Assembly: GCA_900155495.1 (NCBI GenBank)
Contig: FTLJ01000080.1
Span: forward strand, 1 to 64,000
Direction: 5' to 3'
DNA length: 64,000 nucleotides
Source: Porogramme epimiltina
Taxonomy: Eukaryota; Basidiomycota; Agaricomycetes; Polyporales; Polyporaceae
How positions within the stretch are numbered: the first letter of the stretch is position 1; each line of letters starts with the position of its first letter. The position numbers and the translations under genes are program-made. Under the pieces are notes generated by a model, which was given only the letters and a program-made list of their open reading frames with translations, ran no database searches and was not told the origin of the DNA. Of this stretch, positions 1 through 11,045 are shown one piece after another.

Positions 1-36
1 CCTCCCCCTCGACCGCCCCCGCTCACGCCCCCCCAG

Positions 37-401
37 AAGCAGCCCTCGAGCGTGCACCTGATCTTCAACCTCTCGATCTCCAAGATGTACTCCATGTCGC
101 TCCTCGTCTCGCTCAACTCGCGCCACGTCTGGGCGAGCTCGACCGCGTCCGAGTTCCACTCGCGCTCGCTCTCCGAGTCGCGCGGCCAGGCCTCGCGCGC
201 GCTCAACGTGCGCCGCGAGATCGACGCCAAGACCGTGCGTGCCCGCTTCCGTCTTCCCTTCCTCCCCGTGTTGCCCCCGTCGCGGGTTTTAGGTGCGGAT
301 GCTGACTCGTGCGCGCGTCGCAGTCCCACCAGCAGATCTACATCGACGTCGAGTCGCACGAGATGGTCCACGTCGACGACCTCAAGGGCGCGCGGCGATG
401 A
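37..401 (+). CDS. DUF6534-type membrane protein, C-terminal part (5' end outside window)
   Basis: The window opens in the last bases of an intron (a CAG acceptor just before 37). Two exons follow, 37-234 and 324-401, joined by a GT-AG intron and ending in TGA. The first exon encodes the stretch ending in LIFNLSISKMYSMSLLVSLNSR, nearly the same as LLFNLSLSKLYSISLLVSLNAR in the complete gene at 2.7-4.4 kb, so both belong to the fungal DUF6534 family of multi-pass membrane proteins. This stretch is the last membrane segment plus the start of the cytosolic tail. The second exon carries an IDVESHEMVHVDDL motif that matches IFLDVDVEAHEMGF in the neighbour. The tail stops soon afterwards and is about 25 residues shorter than the neighbour's. 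Function of the family is unknown; tandem arrays of it are common in Agaricomycetes. Confidence 0.75.
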
Positions 402-2685
402 GGCCTGCCCTCATCCAGTCGGACCCGTTGGCCGCGTTTTCGCCTCCCGTCACGGGCACCATGTCTTGGTTTTTGGGCGGCACCCCCGCCACTTCCTGCG
501 CGCCCCCTCCGGAGTCCGCCTCGCGCCCCGCATAGCGCGGGTACGCCGCGCGACGGACCCCCAGGCGCACGGACCTCTTCTGTCTTAACGCAGCTTACAT
601 ACCGTCTTGCTTCTTTTAGTGCAGTTGCTTGCGTTTGCGGACCGGGTGTAGTATACTATCCTACTGTTATACCGTTATATCACCACAGGCGCGCGCGCGC
701 CTGGGGACTCCGGAGGAGCTATCCTAGCACCCGCCATGGGATTTTTTGCACGTCTTACCCGTCCCCGTCTCCATCCCCGCCCCGTCCCAGGGTACCCCCC
801 AGGCTCCCCGCTGCACGGTGACCGCGGGAGCATGGTGGGATGACCTCCTTCCCAAGCTCCCCGTCCCACCCCCCTTCCCGCCCATCTTTCGGTGGCGCGC
901 GCGCGAGTCCGCCCGACATACCGCCCGTCCGCACTACGCACGCGCGAATTTCGCACTGCAAGGCTCAGATCTCAGACTTCAGCGCGGACGTGCGCCACCG
1001 GACGTTCCCCGTCGAAAACCCTCCAGGACGGCATGCGCGCACGATCAGAACCAGCCGGGCGCCGCGGTCGGTGCGTCGACGATCGGCGATCGTCGCGATC
1101 CCGCGCGGGCGGCGTGTGGCGCGGCTCCCGACGCTGGCGCGTGCGCCATGCCGGGGCTGTCGTCCGTCGCGAAGCACGCGCGTGATGAGGGGCTAGTGGA
1201 CGCGGGGGCTAGCGCGAATATGCCTCTCGCGCTCTCAGGAGGGGAGACAGCCTGGGAGCTGCTGGCCTGCCTGGGAGATCGTCTGTGCGAATTGGGGGTG
1301 GGCGGAGGGGTGGGGGAAAGGGCGGGGGAGACCGCTGCGCGTCACCTCCGATCATCGTGATCTCTGAGCAAAAGCACGCGGTGCGTAAAAATCGATATGA
1401 GGTCACGGTCATGTGAGTGTGACGATCCGTGTCGCGGGGAACTTTTCAAATATGCTCCGCACGGGGAAGACGATTGGGTGACCATTACAAACGTTATTAG
1501 ACTACGCACGGACCCGAAGATCGACTTCCATTCCAGCGCGTTTAAAGCCTCAACTTTACCTAACGGATTTATGGAGCGATCGCGGAGGCCTGGAAGGGCC
1601 ACCATCAGTGTGGCGGTCCGCGTCTCGGGTCAACCTTCGTGTGTTGGGGACAGTGGGGGTACTTGGATATAGGCGATTTCACGCGACAATGCTACCGCAT
1701 CGCGAAGAGCACAGTGTGCGTAGCCTGCAAAGAACCGGGAGGTCGCAACAGAACACGGTGCGAAGGTGGCTATGAGGATCAGACCTTCGCGGACCGGCGC
1801 GGCATGGGGCCTAGTGCTGTGCTCACGTGAGCGTGTGAGACGGCTAGGATGCTCCCAGATCGGGAAGCGGAAGCCTGAAGAGGGCCGTCCGATACGCCAC
1901 ATCCCCAGCCCAGCAAGAAATTGGTTCCTAGTGCTCGTCCGGAAGCTTCTACGCGACACAGACACACCCTCGATCAGGCTCCTCAGAATACCAGGGACAG
2001 ACCTGCCTCGACTCGCGGCTGCCTCGGCATCTTGGTTCGTCTTCCCGTTGCTGTTCATGTCCGCGGGGCAGGATGAACGCTCAACTCGTCCACAGAATCG
2101 CATTAAGCTCATGGTGATGTACCGCAAGGGGTGTCAGAACGACCCGCAGACCTCTAATGCAGTTCCCTGGAATTCTTCTTGAGCAAAGTCACTCAGAAAG
2201 ATCATATTTCGACTTGAGGTACCTTCCCCGCGGCCGGCTATACCGAACGCCGAGCTCTAGTAGCCCAGCGCAACCGGCCGCGCCACGCGGTTATGATACA
2301 CTAGTAAAGCCTTCAATTCGTCCTCAGCGGGGTCGACACTGCGTCCCCAGGCTTGAGAGAGCTCTTTGCCCGCAAGTGCTCCTCCTCCCCTGCAGCCCCG
2401 CTCATTCCTCGCGCTCCGCGGTACCCCGGATAGGGGCTCTCTCCTGACGTCGGCCTGCTCGCCACATGCGCAGTCTCTTTCCGCTCGCCACATTGCTCAG
2501 ATCGGTGCAGTCAGGAGCAGCCGGGATATAGCATCTACACAACCCGCCGTCCCCGCTCGTCCCCCACGTCCCTCCGGCCCTCTCAACTTCCTCGGCCTCG
2601 ACGAGCGCGGCCAGCCCCCCCCCTACCGCTCTTTCCTCACACACTTTCTTTGGCTTCTTGAAACGTCCGTTACGATTCTTTCGAC
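402..2685. other. Intergenic stretch, nothing recognised
   Basis: About 2.3 kb between the two DUF6534 genes. Open frames here are short, overlap on both strands and show no recognisable protein motif. The left part is very GC-rich with pyrimidine runs. The last 60 bases before the next ATG are CT-rich, as is usual just upstream of fungal start codons. Confidence 0.6.
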
Positions 2686-4415
2686 ATGAGCACTACGGCG
2701 GCCTCCATGTGCGTGTGTCTCCCTCCGCCCTTGGGATATGACTGACCGCCTCATCTGCCACAGTTTCGGCCCATTCTTCTTTGGCGTCTTCCTCGACGCG
2801 ATCCTTTACGGCGTGGTGGGCACCCATGCGTTTCTGCACTTTACGACATACAAGAGGTACGCGTCGGCACGATCTAGTATTGCAGGGGGTCTGAGCGAGC
2901 GCGCTTTGCAGGGATCGGCGGTGGGTCAAGGCAATCGTGAGTCCAGTTCGTAATCTCTGCGTTCTTGCAGCATTTGAACGAAGCGCTGCAGGTGGTTTTC
3001 ATCGTGATTGTCGAGACGCTGCATACAGCATTCCTCATCTCGTCCATATACAAACCGCTGGTGATTGGGTTTGGTAAGGATGCCTACCTGTCATATCGCT
3101 GCGAGGCCCCTATTTATGCGGGATGTAGGGGATATGAATGGGCTGCTATATACGGCTTGGGGTGAGTGCTCTGATGACTATATGCGCCTCAAAACTCATA
3201 TGTTGCGTAACTCCACAGAGTCTCATTCTGGTGAGCTCATTATCGACACGATGGGTGCTTGGCATTTGGGAGGCTCAATCGGCTCCACCGCGTAGATCCG
3301 GTCACAACGGTTGGTACAACTATATGAGAGCAAATGGCAACGATCTCATTTGACTCTCGCAGGCGATTGTAGCGTCAACAGTACAATGCTTCTTCTCATG
3401 GAGGATTTGGGTGCTTACTGGCTCAAAATGGCTCGTCTCTCTCATCGTCGCATGTTCGGCTGTGCAGCTTCGTGCGTTCCCCACTATGTTACACTCAAGA
3501 AACTCGCTGAATGTCGGGACCCATACTAGTGGGCGGCACAGGCGAGACGATTGCGGTGTCGATGCTACCGTATCTTCCAGACTTCGTGAAGGCGAAGCCG
3601 ATCATCATCGTGTGGCTCGTCAGCGCAGTGGTCACAGATGTCCTCATTACGACCACCCTAGTCATTGAACTTGTAAGGCTCCATCGTCTCCTCCGAGCGC
3701 TGTCCGAGCCTCATCCCATTTGATGTTCTTTAGCGTTCCAAAAAGACGGGTATCGCGGCCACGGACACCGCCATCAACAAGATTACGCGCAGTAAGTAGC
3801 ACACCTTCCACCTCTCGCGCCGTCCCTGCTCTGATCACCCAGGAATCCTACTAGTGACGATCGAAACTGGACTCTTGACTTCTATATGGGCAACGACCGA
3901 CCTCATAGTCTACCTCATCCTCGTATGCCCCCCTCACCGCGCTCTTTCTTCTACAACTAACCTCCCCTCAGCCGACATCAGCCATGCACCTGCTCTTTAA
4001 CCTCTCCCTCTCGAAGCTCTACTCCATCTCGCTCCTCGTCTCGCTGAACGCGCGGCACATGGGCAGCCCCGACAAGAGCCTACGGGGCCTCTCGCAGTTC
4101 CCGGACATGTCCTTCGGGGAGCGCACGACGCACGCGCCCGGGACGAGCCTCAGCATGAACTTCGCGCCGCCGACTAAGCGGGTGAGTGCCCTCCTCTCCC
4201 CTCTGTAGTCTTCCTTCGCGCGCTCATGAGCTCACTTGCAGGCCCCGGACCCACCAGGGATCTTTCTAGACGTCGACGTCGAGGCGCACGAGATGGGCTT
4301 CATGCGCGACAGCTACCTCAAGGGCGCGTCGTACTTCGACGGGACGGGGACGACCGCGGCTACCTCGGGAGACGGCTCGCATTCGCCAGAACACGATGTG
4401 AAGCGTGTCTCATGA
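2686..4415 (+). CDS. DUF6534-type seven-helix membrane protein
   Basis: A multi-exon gene. The start at 2686 encodes a short hydrophilic leader (MSTTAAS) that splices into a first helix containing FGPFFFGVFLDAILYGVV. The DRRWVKAIV and VETLHTAFLIS segments then match the usual DUF6534 pattern of a charged loop followed by a helix that starts with a D/E-T-LH motif. Later exons give PSYLPDFVKAKPIIIVWL-like and AVVTDVLITTTLVIEL helices. The last helix pair around 3985-4060 (HLLFNLSLSKLYSISLLVSLNAR) leads to a hydrophilic tail ending at TGA 4413-4415. Seven or so hydrophobic segments are predicted. Function is unknown; a sensor or receptor-like role is only a guess. It is a tandem paralogue of the partial gene at the left edge and has a longer C-terminal tail than that copy. 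Confidence 0.78.
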
Positions 4416-5442
4416 TTCGTGGTCACTTCCGCATCCCCGGCACGCGCTGTATGCTGTTCATACGTTTTACGACCACCTTGTGTGTATGATAGGTGCCGTC
4501 CTTTGGTTTCTGTGTTGTATTGACGACCCTCGCTGTACGCACCGCATAGTAATTGCTCTAATCGCGGGTTTTCGATGGGTTTCTTGTGTCACTGTCACTA
4601 TCGCGCCGGACTACGCATGGATATCACTATGACAAGACAATTGAAGGCAGCGCTCACAGTAAGGTTTGTGAGCCTCAATAGGGCACTTTGCCGAAGATCA
4701 GGGTTTCGGGGTCCCTTCAAGGGGCCACGTGCAGCGGTCCCGTCGTCCCTGCCCGAAGATCACCGGCGCGTTGAAATTCTGCTGAAATCCAACCAACACT
4801 ACTGGCTCTCGTCTCCGTCAAATTCAATATGTTCGAATTCAATGTATATCAAAGCGCGGACATTGAGTTGTTGAGCAGGCAAGTATTGACAATGGTCCTA
4901 ACATCATAAAACTAATGTATGGTGTTGAACATCTACAGCCTATAGGACGTCGACGCTCTCCGCCCAGCTTTTAGCCGATTACCATCCTCAACTCATAGGA
5001 ATTCCACATGAACACGAGCTCCACGAGACGACACAGGGAGTTTCCGTCCTTAAACCCCGAGCGGGCTCCGGTCAAGCTCGGCTTAGTTGCGGCCTCAAGT
5101 TCAATAGCGAGCTGCGCCCGCAGGCTCACGATCACGTATGTCATGATCAACCGCCATTCATTCCTTGCGCTCTCAAGGTACCGTCTCCGCCGGTTTGATT
5201 CTCATCACCCTCTCCTTTGACAGGCAGTGCGGACTGCCTTTGGTTGCTCGCGTTCCTTGCCGTACTCGTCGTGTATTCGGCGCCGAAGGCTGTGCCTGGA
5301 CCTCTCTACACGGCGTCACGCTGACTCTGTGAGGCCGCATATAGGGATCTGGGCGGGTACAATGGCGCTTCCCGGACACTCGAGGTCTAACCGAGCGTAC
5401 AGAGAGATCTGGAGTCCACATACAAGAGCGCGACGCCCAGAG

Positions 5443-5468
5443 CTTCGCATACGGCCGTTCCTGGCCGT
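5443..5468 (+). promoter_or_regulatory. Upstream element shared by both peroxidase genes (copy 1)
   Basis: The sequence CTTCGCATACGGC followed by a near-identical CCTGGCCG occurs here and again at 8683-8707. Each copy lies about 90-120 bp before a peroxidase ATG. The two copies differ at only about three positions, although the surrounding DNA has diverged. Seen in the sequence; a role in transcription is inferred. Confidence 0.5.
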
Positions 5469-5526
5469 CGAGCGGCCGCGAAGACGCGCGAGCCTGAGCG
5501 CATCTGTCGTCGTATGAAGAGAGAAG

Positions 5527-5532
5527 TATAAG
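5527..5532 (+). promoter_or_regulatory. TATA-like box of first peroxidase gene
   Basis: TATAAG about 55 bp before the ATG at 5586, within the 50-120 bp range seen for other TATA-like boxes in this window. Confidence 0.4.
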
Positions 5533-5585
5533 AAGAGGCTCTATCCTCAGAGGCTTGCAACTCGACATCTTCCATCCGCACAGGC

Positions 5586-7736
5586 ATGCCGTCTACAACT
5601 TTCAAAAAACTCGGAATGCTCCTGGCCCTTCTTGGGCCGGCGAGCGCGTACGTGTGGCCGAACCCGAAGCTCGACGCGCTCGAGAGTTTGATCTACGACC
5701 AAACTGGGTTCAATATCAAGGCGATCGCCAACCAGGTCACTCCGTGCAGCTCTTTTAGCTTCGGAGACACCGTCAATCGATCCAATGCGGCTGACTGGAT
5801 TCGAACAGTAAGTGAAATGCCTTCGCTGCCATACGGCGCCGTGCTGATCGTCGTTTAGGCATACCACGACATGGCTACCCACAACGTTGAGGACGGTACT
5901 GGAGGGCTCGATGGCTCTATCCAGTTTGAAATGGGCCGCCCTGAGGTTAGCGCCTCTGTCCTCAGCGAGATTGTGTTCTAGAACTGAGAGCAGTCCACAG
6001 AACGTCGGAGACGGCTTCTTCAACACCTTGCGATTCTTGACTCTTGAGATCAATCGCTATGTTACAGGTTAGCACCTGAGTTCGTCTGTGCCGCGCGGCG
6101 GTGTAAGCTGAATCGTGGATATTATAGTTGCCGATATCGTAGCCATTGGCGCAAAGCTAGCCATCGAGCAATGGTATGGCTCGTTCTTCCGCTCTCGTAA
6201 TATAACTGTCCCATGCTGACACCCTGAAACAGCTCTGGACCCAAAGTCGACCTCCGCGGGGGCCGCGTTGACGCAACTGTGGCGAACGCTCCGGGTGTTC
6301 CTCAGCCCTTCGAGACTCTTGATTCACATATCGCGTCGTTTGCGCGTCAAGGTTTCAACCAAACCGAGATGATTACCCTGATCGCGTGTGGCCACTCCTT
6401 TGGCGGCGTGCAGCATAGTTCATTCCCGGATATCGTGCCAGAACAGCCTGGGGTGGATGACGTCCAAGCCACGTTTGACAGCACGCCATTCAACTTCGAT
6501 AACAACATGTACGCATTCCCTCCATGCGCCCTCGTAACCTCTCTCATCCGTCTCCTTTTCATGACACAGTGCTTTGGAATACGTGCATGATACGACCATG
6601 GACCCTCTCGTCGTCGGCCACAATGACACTAATAACTCGGACAAGCGCATCTTCGGCAGCGATGGCAACGCGACTATGAACTCGTATGTTCTTTACATCT
6701 CTCTCTGCTCTACTTCACTCACCGCGCCAAATTGGCAGGTTCGCGAACTCCCCCGAGCTCTTCAAGTCCACCTGCGCCACCCTCTTCGCGCGGATGCTTG
6801 AAACTGTTCCCTCTGGCGTCGAGCTCTCAGAGGTCATCGAGCCCCTACCCGTTAAGCCTCAATCCATGCTACTGGAGTTCATGGGCGATGGCACGCTCCA
6901 CCTCACCGGTCTAGTGCGGGTACGTCCTCTCCCGCTCTCCCTCCTCCGCATGTCCGTCTGACATGTATCCCCACACGCGCAGTTCTGGAATACATCCGAG
7001 AGCGCAACACGCAAGGTCACCCTCCGCTGGGCCGACCGCACGGGCGCGGCACTCCCCGCGTACGCCGATGTGATGGGCCACACACCTGACATGGTCTCCG
7101 GCGCGCTCTATGGCGGCGCGATAGATGTCGACGCGACCTGGTACAGCGTCGGGCCGCTCAGTACGAACTTCACCGTGATCGACGCGAGCGCAGGATTGTC
7201 GAAGGTGTGGTTCGAGCTCGACGAGGCAGGCGACGGCGCGTCGGTCGTGACGGAGGACCAGGGAGGTGTCGGCTTCGTGCTCCAGGACACGGTGATGCTC
7301 GCCGCATCGTCGTGCAGAGACGGCGGTGTCGCGCGCGTGGACATCGCAGTGAGTCACCAAATACCTTCGTACCCTCATCTTTCTCCCTGATTTTGACCTC
7401 GGTGACTGAATACCCCTTCCGTTTCAGGTGCGCGCCGACGTGAACCCGAGCCAAATCTTCCTCGAGCACGAGCTCATCCAGGGTGGCATCGCGGCGCCGA
7501 ACACCGCGACGGACGAGCCGACGACAATCGCGGTTATCACTTACGACGCTCAGCCTGTGAACACAACGTCTGGCTCGGGCACAGGCGCATACGCGATCTG
7601 GAGGACGGAGGTCAGCTTTAGCTCCCTCAGCCCCTCGCTGACAACAAGCGACGTCAACATCGTTGCGGAAGTTGGCGGCGCGCGGGTTGAGACTGAGTCT
7701 TTCTCTGTCACTGGGTTTGCGCCGTGTACAGCGTGA
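5586..7736 (+). CDS. Secreted heme peroxidase (plant/fungal/bacterial superfamily), copy 1
   Basis: The start at 5586 opens a signal peptide (a lysine-containing n-region, then LGMLLALLGPASA). The joined exons give AADWIRTAYHDMATHN, the distal heme pocket with catalytic Arg and His. Next come DGSIQFEMGRPE, the VADIVAIGAKLAIEQCSGP core helix, and ITLIACGHSFGGVQH, whose His is the proximal heme ligand. These signatures are those of the PF00141 heme peroxidase superfamily. Beyond the roughly 300-residue catalytic domain lies a C-terminal region of about 250 residues without a domain I recognise. It is well conserved in the neighbouring copy (the STRKVTLRW and GVGFVLQDTVMLAASSC stretches). Classical class II lignin peroxidases lack such a long extension, so this is probably a separate secreted group. 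About nine short introns. The role is likely extracellular peroxide-dependent oxidation; substrate unknown. Confidence 0.85.
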
Positions 7737-8794
7737 TAGGGTTATGTAAGGTCTCGATATCCAAATCTTCCATAAAAGGGTGTATAGTACAGGAACTGAT
7801 AATACAGAACTGAGATTTTGGTGCTAGTTTCAGTGCGGAATGCAATCGCGCACCCAACTCAGGTACATTATAAAAATCTAGAGTTGACATATGGGTGTCG
7901 TGTACGTGTTACTCGACATGAGGAATTTGACTAGGATTGGGCTGGAGCCAGTCGGTGACGTAATCCTCTGAAGATACGCGTTGTTTGGCTCTATTTGAAA
8001 CCCAAGCTGCTGACGTATCTTCGGCGTCTCGTTTGCCTTAAGCACACTCCCTCGTAGCTGGAGGACGCGCGCAATCGCTATCTTTTCTTGACCCAAGCCC
8101 ATACGCACAAAACCGTCGATGTTAAGTGCTACTCTTCATCCCGGATGAGGCACTTATCTGGGACTCCCGGACTTGGACACTTTTCAAGACGCGAATATGC
8201 AGGATAGAATGCGAAATCCCCAGGTCTAGGATCATCGCGATTCAGCCATATCAACCGCTCTGTACAGCATTCAGGTGCTCACTCGGATGCTGTGCTCCAC
8301 ACCACCACCGTTGACTGCGAACAAGAAGGTCACGTATAGTAAGTCATTGGAATTCCTCTTGCCTGGGCTTCTACCAACACGGCTATGTCTCGGTACATTT
8401 GGAAATTGTGTTCCTAACGAGATCTGCTTCTTTGGCAGATTGCGGGAAGGCCCCGTGCTCACGGAACGGCCCTCCATTGCCGTGACCGTGGTCTTGCCTA
8501 CGGCAGCTCGTCCGGGAGAGGACTCAAACCTATACCAAGCACTACAACCGCCTAACACAGCTCGCGAAGAACGCATTGATGTGAGGTGACGGGTATCTCA
8601 AGCTTACACCTGCGACATGAAGACGCCGCCAGGCGGAGATGCTTCGAGGCTCCGTCGCGGCACAGCATCGTCAAGGGGGCGCCTTCGCATACGGCTATCC
8701 CTGGCCGGTGAGCAAAGGAAGTGAGGGCATTGGACGGGAGTCATAAGAAACTTGTCTCTATACAGCAGGTACTCGTGATGCCCACCCCCCAGTC
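7737..8794. other. Intergenic stretch between the peroxidases
   Basis: About 1.05 kb with short frames and no motif. Its right end carries the second copy of the shared promoter element (8683-8707). Confidence 0.55.
8683..8707 (+). promoter_or_regulatory. Upstream element shared by both peroxidase genes (copy 2)
   Basis: Second copy of the CTTCGCATACGGC...CCTGGCCG element described at 5443-5468, about 90 bp before the ATG at 8795. Its preservation within otherwise diverged upstream DNA suggests a binding site or core-promoter function. Confidence 0.5.
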
Positions 8795-10895
8795 ATGTCG
8801 TCCAACTTCAAAAAGCTCACGTCTGTCTTAGCCCTCTCAACCCTTGCTCACGCATATACCTGGCCGAGTCCTCAACTCGATCAACTAGAGAGCTTGCTTT
8901 ATGACCAACACGGGTGGAACAGCCAGATTATCGCTAGCTTGGTCACACCATGCAGCGCTTTCAGCTTCGGGCCTGCCGTAGTCAACCGCTCGAATGCTGC
9001 AGATTGGATTCGCACCGTAAGTAAAATCTGTCACCCGTGCCGGCCTACCTTTCTCACTGAAGTCTAGGCGTATCATGATATGGCTACCCATAATATCGAG
9101 GATGGAACGGGTGGCCTCGATGCTTCTATTCAGTATGAGATGGGGAGAGCGGAAGTGAGAGTTTTTGTTGCTTGTTATGACCGTTCACATCACTGATCTT
9201 CGTACTTGCCAGAATGCTGGAACGGGCTTTTCTAATACTATGAAGTTCCTCAGCATCATGATGACACGCTATGTCTCACGTACGTACATATGCGACACCC
9301 CACCAGTAACAGGAACCTAATCGCATGCATCTTAGTGTCCGATATGATAGCCATCGGCGCAAAAGTAGCGATCGAACAATGGTAATTGCTTTTCTTCGTC
9401 ATCAGAGTGCCATATGCTGAACACTTTCACAGCTCTGGCCCGAAGGTTAATTTCCGCGGCGGGCGCATAGACGCGACGGAGGCCAATGCCCCTGGGGTAC
9501 CTGAACCAAACCAAGATCTCGAGTCACATATCGCATCTTTCGCTCGTCAAGGATTTAACGAGACGGAGATGATCTCCCTCGTCGCGTGCGGTCACTCTTT
9601 TGGCGGTGTCCAGCACAGCGCATTTCCAGACACGGTTCCAGCGCAGTCAGGTGTCAGCGACGTCCAGGCTACGTTCGACACCACTCCCTTTACCTTTGAC
9701 AATAACGTGTGCGTGCCTTTCCGTTTCGATTTCAATGGGTCGTGCTGACTTCGCCCTGGTGAAGTGCGTCAGAATATGCTCATGGGACGACCGCGAACCC
9801 TCTCGTTGTCGGCCACAATGACACCACGAACTCGGACAAACGGATTTTTGGCAGCGATGGCAACGTGACCATGAATGCGTGCGTCTGCTCCCATATCCGT
9901 TCGGGCACACAACTCACCTGTCTTCCAGATTTGAGAGCTCACCCGAGCTATTCAAGTCTACTTGCGGCACTCTATTCTCCAAGATGATCCACACCGTCCC
10001 CGCGAACGTCGAGCTCACAGAGGTCATCGAACCCCTACCTGTCAAGCCCGATCTCTTGCTTCTGACGTACATGGGTAACGGGACGCTCCGGCTTTCGGGC
10101 AGCGTACGAGTACGTTTGCTTCCTCTCACCAGAACCCGATTCTCGCTGATCTTCCTCCGCGATAGTTCTGGAATACAGCTGAGAGCACTACCCGGAAAGT
10201 CGGCCTGCGCTGGGCAGACCACGCCGGTGAAACTTCACCGAGTTATGTGGACGTCCTGGGCCACACGGCGCCGATGACCGCCACCATGCTCTACGGTGGC
10301 GAGACGTCCGTCACCTCGATGTGGTACAATATCGGACCGTTATCGCAAAACTACACCGCGCTCGACGCGGCCAAGGGTATCTCAAAGCTGTGGTTCGAGG
10401 TCGACGAGGCTGGCGACGGCACGGCTGTGCGCACGGAAGACCAAGGCGGGGTCGGGTTCGCCGTGCAGGACTCGGTGATGGTCGCCGCGTCGTCGTGCGC
10501 GGACGATAGCCTAGTTCACGTGGACATCGCGGTAAGCTCCAGTTTTTTTGGCACCAAGGGCGCGAGCTAATGTATAACGCAATGCACACCAGGTACGCTC
10601 GGACACAAACGCATCACGTATCTACCTCGAGTACGAGATTGTCACGGGCAGCACGCAATTTCCGATCGAGGAGACCGACGTACAGACAGCAATCGTCGTC
10701 CAGACGGTTGACGCGCAGCCTCTGAACACGACCACGAGTGCCGACGGGTTCGTGTTGTACCGGGCTGACTTCAATTTCACGCAAGCGTTCACGTCGCACT
10801 CGCCGGGGGAGCTGAACATCGCGGCCGAGCTTGACGGCTCGCGGCTTCTCTCGGGGACGTTCGACATCTTTTCGTTCCCCGTGTGCCCGTCGTAG
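8795..10895 (+). CDS. Secreted heme peroxidase, copy 2 (tandem duplicate)
   Basis: A paralogue of the preceding gene with the same exon layout. The signal peptide includes KKLTSVLALSTLAHAY. The distal pocket AADWIRTAYHDMATHN is identical to copy 1, and the proximal site reads SLVACGHSFGGVQHS. The C-terminal extension is retained, including GVGFAVQDSVMVAASSC, and ends in CPS before TAG at 10893-10895. Several NxS/T sequons fit a secreted glycoprotein. The two proteins look roughly 65-75 percent identical by eye, so the duplication is not recent. No insertion, frameshift or missing heme ligand is apparent. Substrate unknown. Confidence 0.85.
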
Positions 10896-11045
10896 GGGTT
10901 TCCTGGTAGGATGTGCTGGTCAGGATAGCAGGATAGTATAACATAGTTTACATGCAGTGAATAATAGCGTCCGTATCGAAACATTATGCATACATATAGC
11001 GATCAGCAAAGTGGAGGGAATGGAGCATCAGCAGCACCGTTCCAT

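Larger units (their letters stand above)
4416..5585. other. Intergenic stretch upstream of first peroxidase
   Basis: About 1.2 kb without a supported gene. Its right end holds the presumed promoter of the first peroxidase, including the element at 5443-5468 that is shared with the second peroxidase and a TATA-like TATAAG at 5527-5532. The left part contains only short frames without recognisable motifs. Confidence 0.6.

Noticed and set aside
5586..10895. Peroxidases as classical manganese or lignin peroxidases
   Set aside because: The heme ligands fit the superfamily, but the long C-terminal extension does not fit, and I could not place the Mn-binding acids or a surface Trp with confidence.
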